Shown one piece after another: positions 60,493 to 64,000 of a stretch of 64,000 nucleotides of DNA. Location of the stretch: the NCBI RefSeq assembly GCF_013410565.1, contig NZ_JACCFO010000001.1, positions 3,844,001 to 3,908,000 on the forward strand. Reading direction: 5' to 3'. Every line of letters begins with the position of its first letter. Position 1 is the stretch's first letter. Both the position numbers and the translations under genes were made by a program. Origin of the DNA: Streptomonospora nanhaiensis. GTDB taxonomy: Bacteria; Actinomycetota; Actinomycetes; Streptosporangiales; Streptosporangiaceae. A model generated the notes under the pieces. That model was not told the DNA's origin. It was given only the letters and a program-made list of their open reading frames with translations, and ran no database searches.

Positions 60493-61368
60493 ATGGCCTC
60501 CTCCCCGACCGGCGGCACCGAACCCGGTGCCGCGGCCGTGCCGACGTGCTACCGCCACCGCGACCGCGAGACCTATCTGCGGTGCTCGCGGTGCGACCGG
60601 CCCATCTGCCCTGACTGCATCCGCGAGGCGCCGGTCGGCCAGCACTGCCCCGAGTGCGTGGCCGAGGGGCGGCGCGGCATGCGCCAGGCCCGCACCGTGT
60701 TCGGGGGGCGGGTCGCCGACCGGCCCCTGGTGACGTGGGTCCTGCTGGGCCTGATGGGCCTGGGGTTCGTCGCCCAGCTCGCCGTGCCGCAGCTGGTGGG
60801 GCTGCTGGGGATGTCCGGCTACTACGCCGTCGTCGACGGCCAGTGGTACCGGCTCCTCACGGCCGCGTTCCTGCACGGCGGCGTCATGCACCTGCTGTTC
60901 AACGGGATGGCGCTGTACGTGCTGGGCCAGCAGGTCGAGACCGTGCTCGGCCACGCCCGCTACCTGGCGCTGTGGGTGCTCAGCGCGGTCGGGGGGTCGG
61001 TGCTGAGCCTGCTCGTGGTGCCGCAGACCATGTCCGTGGGCGCCTCGGGCGCCATCTTCGGCCTGTTCGGGGCCGTGTTCGTCATCGGCCGCCGGCTGCG
61101 GCTGGACACCCGGTTCGTGGTCGGCCTGCTGGCGGTGAACCTGCTGATCACCTTCCTGGTGCCCAACATCTCCTGGACCGGGCACATCGGGGGGCTGGTC
61201 ACCGGGCTGCTGCTGGCGGCCGCCTACGCCTACCTGCCGCCGGGCTCGGGGCGTCCGGGCGCCGCCCGGCGGCGCGGCCAGGCCGCCGCGCACGCGCTGG
61301 CCACGGCCGGCGTGGTCGCGCTGCTGGCCGCGGGCGCGGTGGCCGGGACGGCGCTGATGGGCCTCTAA
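60493..61368 (+). CDS. Rhomboid-family intramembrane serine protease
   Basis: A 291-residue protein. An N-terminal B-box-like zinc finger (CYRHRDRETYLRCSRCDRPICPDCIREAPVGQHCPEC, about 19-55) is followed by a six-or-seven-helix rhomboid domain: WYRLLTAAFLHGGVMHLLFNGMALYVLG, the catalytic Ser in VGASGAIFGLFGAVFV and the His in WTGHIGGLVTGLLL. It cuts membrane proteins within their helices. It starts 14 bp after ppi. Natural substrates are unknown. Confidence 0.93.
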   Translation: MASSPTGGTEPGAAAVPTCYRHRDRETYLRCSRCDRPICPDCIREAPVGQHCPECVAEGRRGMRQARTVFGGRVADRPLVTWVLLGLMGLGFVAQLAVPQLVGLLGMSGYYAVVDGQWYRLLTAAFLHGGVMHLLFNGMALYVLGQQVETVLGHARYLALWVLSAVGGSVLSLLVVPQTMSVGASGAIFGLFGAVFVIGRRLRLDTRFVVGLLAVNLLITFLVPNISWTGHIGGLVTGLLLAAAYAYLPPGSGRPGAARRRGQAAAHALATAGVVALLAAGAVAGTALMGL

Positions 61369-61402
61369 GCGGCCGCTGACACCCCGCCCACGCCTGCTCG
61401 TG

Positions 61403-61436
61403 CGGGGGCCGCGGACCCGCGGGCCCGCGGCCCCCG
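61403..61436. terminator. Bidirectional terminator between rhomboid and crgA genes
   Basis: CGGGGGCCGCGG / CCGCGGCCCCCG, 12 bp, 10-nt loop that is itself partly self-complementary (CCCGCGGG). Confidence 0.7.
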
Positions 61437-61515
61437 CCGTGTCCGGTCCGCCGGACGCGGCGGGGGCCGCTGCCCGTCCGGCCTGCGGGCATGCCGAGAA
61501 GAGCTACCCACAGCC

Positions 61516-61614
61516 TGTGGATAACTCTGTGGACAAGCCGGTGACCGCTGGTGATTCAGCCGCGGGATGCGCCCGCGACCTGCGACGACGCGCTCAGTGC
61601 CAGCGTGTGGACAA
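61516..61614. repeat. Cluster of three DnaA-box-like 9-mers
   Basis: On the minus strand TTATCCACA (61516-61524) and TTGTCCACA twice (61528-61536 and 61606-61614, the last inside the 3' end of crgA). The 9-mer TTGTCCACA is the actinomycete DnaA box. All have the same direction. Confidence 0.55.
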
Positions 61615-61848
61615 GATGATGCACGCGATGATGCCCGCGAACCCGATGGCGAGGTTCCACTCCGCCCAGTCGCGCATGTAGGGGATCGACGCCCCGGCGA
61701 TGTAGTACACCGCGATCCACAAGACGCCGAACACGCCGCACGCGATCATCAGCGGTGCCAGCCAGCGCGGGCTGACCTTCGGCTTGGCCGCCGACGGCGG
61801 GGGCGTGTAGACGGCCTTCTTCTTGCGATCGTTGCGGGACTTGGGCAC
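61594..61848 (-). CDS. crgA: Cell division protein CrgA
   Basis: An 84-residue protein, the normal CrgA length. A basic start (VPKSRNDRKKKAVYTPPPSAAKPKVSPRW) leads to two membrane helices (LAPLMIACGVFGVLWIAVYYIAG and WNLAIGFAGIIACIILST) joined by ASIPYMRDWAEW. CrgA binds FtsZ-linked division proteins and PBPs and restrains septation in actinomycetes. GTG at 61848 with GGAG 8 nt before. Its position between the rhomboid and pknB genes is conserved. Confidence 0.95.
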   Translation of the reverse strand: MPKSRNDRKKKAVYTPPPSAAKPKVSPRWLAPLMIACGVFGVLWIAVYYIAGASIPYMRDWAEWNLAIGFAGIIACIILSTRWH

Positions 61849-62062
61849 GGTCGCTGCTCCAAAAACGAATCGGCCGGAATGGACGCGTGACGGATGCTCC
61901 AGTCTACGCCCAGTCGGGTGGGGATGGGACGTCCGTAACACCCGTTAGTGCTACTGCAAGCCTACTGACCTGCGAAGACCGGTTCCAAGTCGGTCCGGGC
62001 CCCGGGTCGGGCACATCCGCGGCGGCGGACCCGCCCGACCCGGGCGGCGGCTCGACCGGCGG

Positions 62063-63835
<1,773 letters not shown>

Positions 63836-63918
63836 GTCGTGAACAGTTCCTCGTCATCTCCGCGGCGCGCGGGGGTCCCGCGTCGCCTGGCGAGTGGTGG
63901 TCCGCCGCACCATCGCGG

Positions 63919-64000
63919 TCAGTTCTGGCCCGTCTCCCCTCCGCGGCCGGACTCGTCGCCTTCGTCATCGGGGACGGGAGGGTTCACGGGGGGTGTCCCC
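63919..64000 (-). CDS. C-terminal end of the gene upstream of pknB, partial
   Basis: The minus strand from the right edge reads GTPPVNPPVPDDEGDESGRG and ends GETGQN before a TGA at 63919-63921. A Pro/Asp/Gly-rich tail is common at the end of actinomycete PknA or PbpA, which precede pknB in the conserved order. Too short to name. Confidence 0.45.
   Translation of the reverse strand, partial: GTPPVNPPVPDDEGDESGRGGETGQN

Overview
The window is chromosomal DNA of a high-GC actinomycete. The 16S rRNA signature sequences, the DLW-39 / tRNA-Ala / ppi / rhomboid / crgA / pknB gene order, GTG and TTG starts, GC-rich terminators without T-runs and the gene families present all fit the family Nocardiopsaceae (Nocardiopsis, Streptomonospora, Thermobifida). 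Genus-level naming is inference.

Region 1 (1-5456) is a visibly lower-GC island. It carries a 7-deazaguanine DNA-modification locus of the Dpd type. A leftward operon encodes an unrecognised protein, a DGQHR/ParB-like protein (DpdB-like), a tRNA-guanine-transglycosylase-like enzyme (DpdA-like) and a second DGQHR protein cut by the window edge. A divergent operon, queC-queE-queD, makes the preQ0 precursor. The idea is that the rightward operon supplies preQ0 and the leftward operon puts it into DNA.

Region 2 (5676-16535) is an accessory area: MerR-controlled thioredoxin, DinB-like protein, quinone-reductase-like MDR enzyme, MFS pump with divergent TetR, secreted GH3 glucosidase, ABC-F protein with a possible leader peptide, secreted GH5 beta-mannanase with CBM2, and a pyridoxamine-oxidase-like protein. 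A 36-bp perfect palindrome with a CelR/CebR operator core lies behind the mannanase gene.

Region 3 (17226-27079) is a compact lipid or polyketide cluster: stand-alone ACP, one reducing type I PKS (KS-AT-DH-ER-KR-ACP, broken by one extra C in a C tract), thioester reductase and fatty-acyl-AMP ligase. I infer acyl activation, reducing extension and reductive release. Next to it are a TetR gene and a decaying ABC exporter fragment.

Region 4 (29297-33583) holds wrbA, a PLP aminotransferase and a three-gene leftward group (DUF6230, DUF6114, secreted protein). Region 5 (about 34250-39946) is a complete rRNA operon with promoters, leader element and a T-run terminator.

Region 6 (40263-58903) mixes an AlkZ-like protein, a guanidine-III riboswitch with its SMR exporter gene, an XRE/DUF5753 regulator, DLW-39, a StyA-type monooxygenase, methyltransferase, TetR, P450, tRNA-Ala(TGC), aldo/keto reductase, XRE regulator, DHA2 pump, a TetR/UvrA-like resistance pair and a GyrI-like protein. 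Region 7 (59037-64000) returns to oriC-proximal backbone: cyclophilin, rhomboid protease, crgA, pknB and the tail of the next gene.
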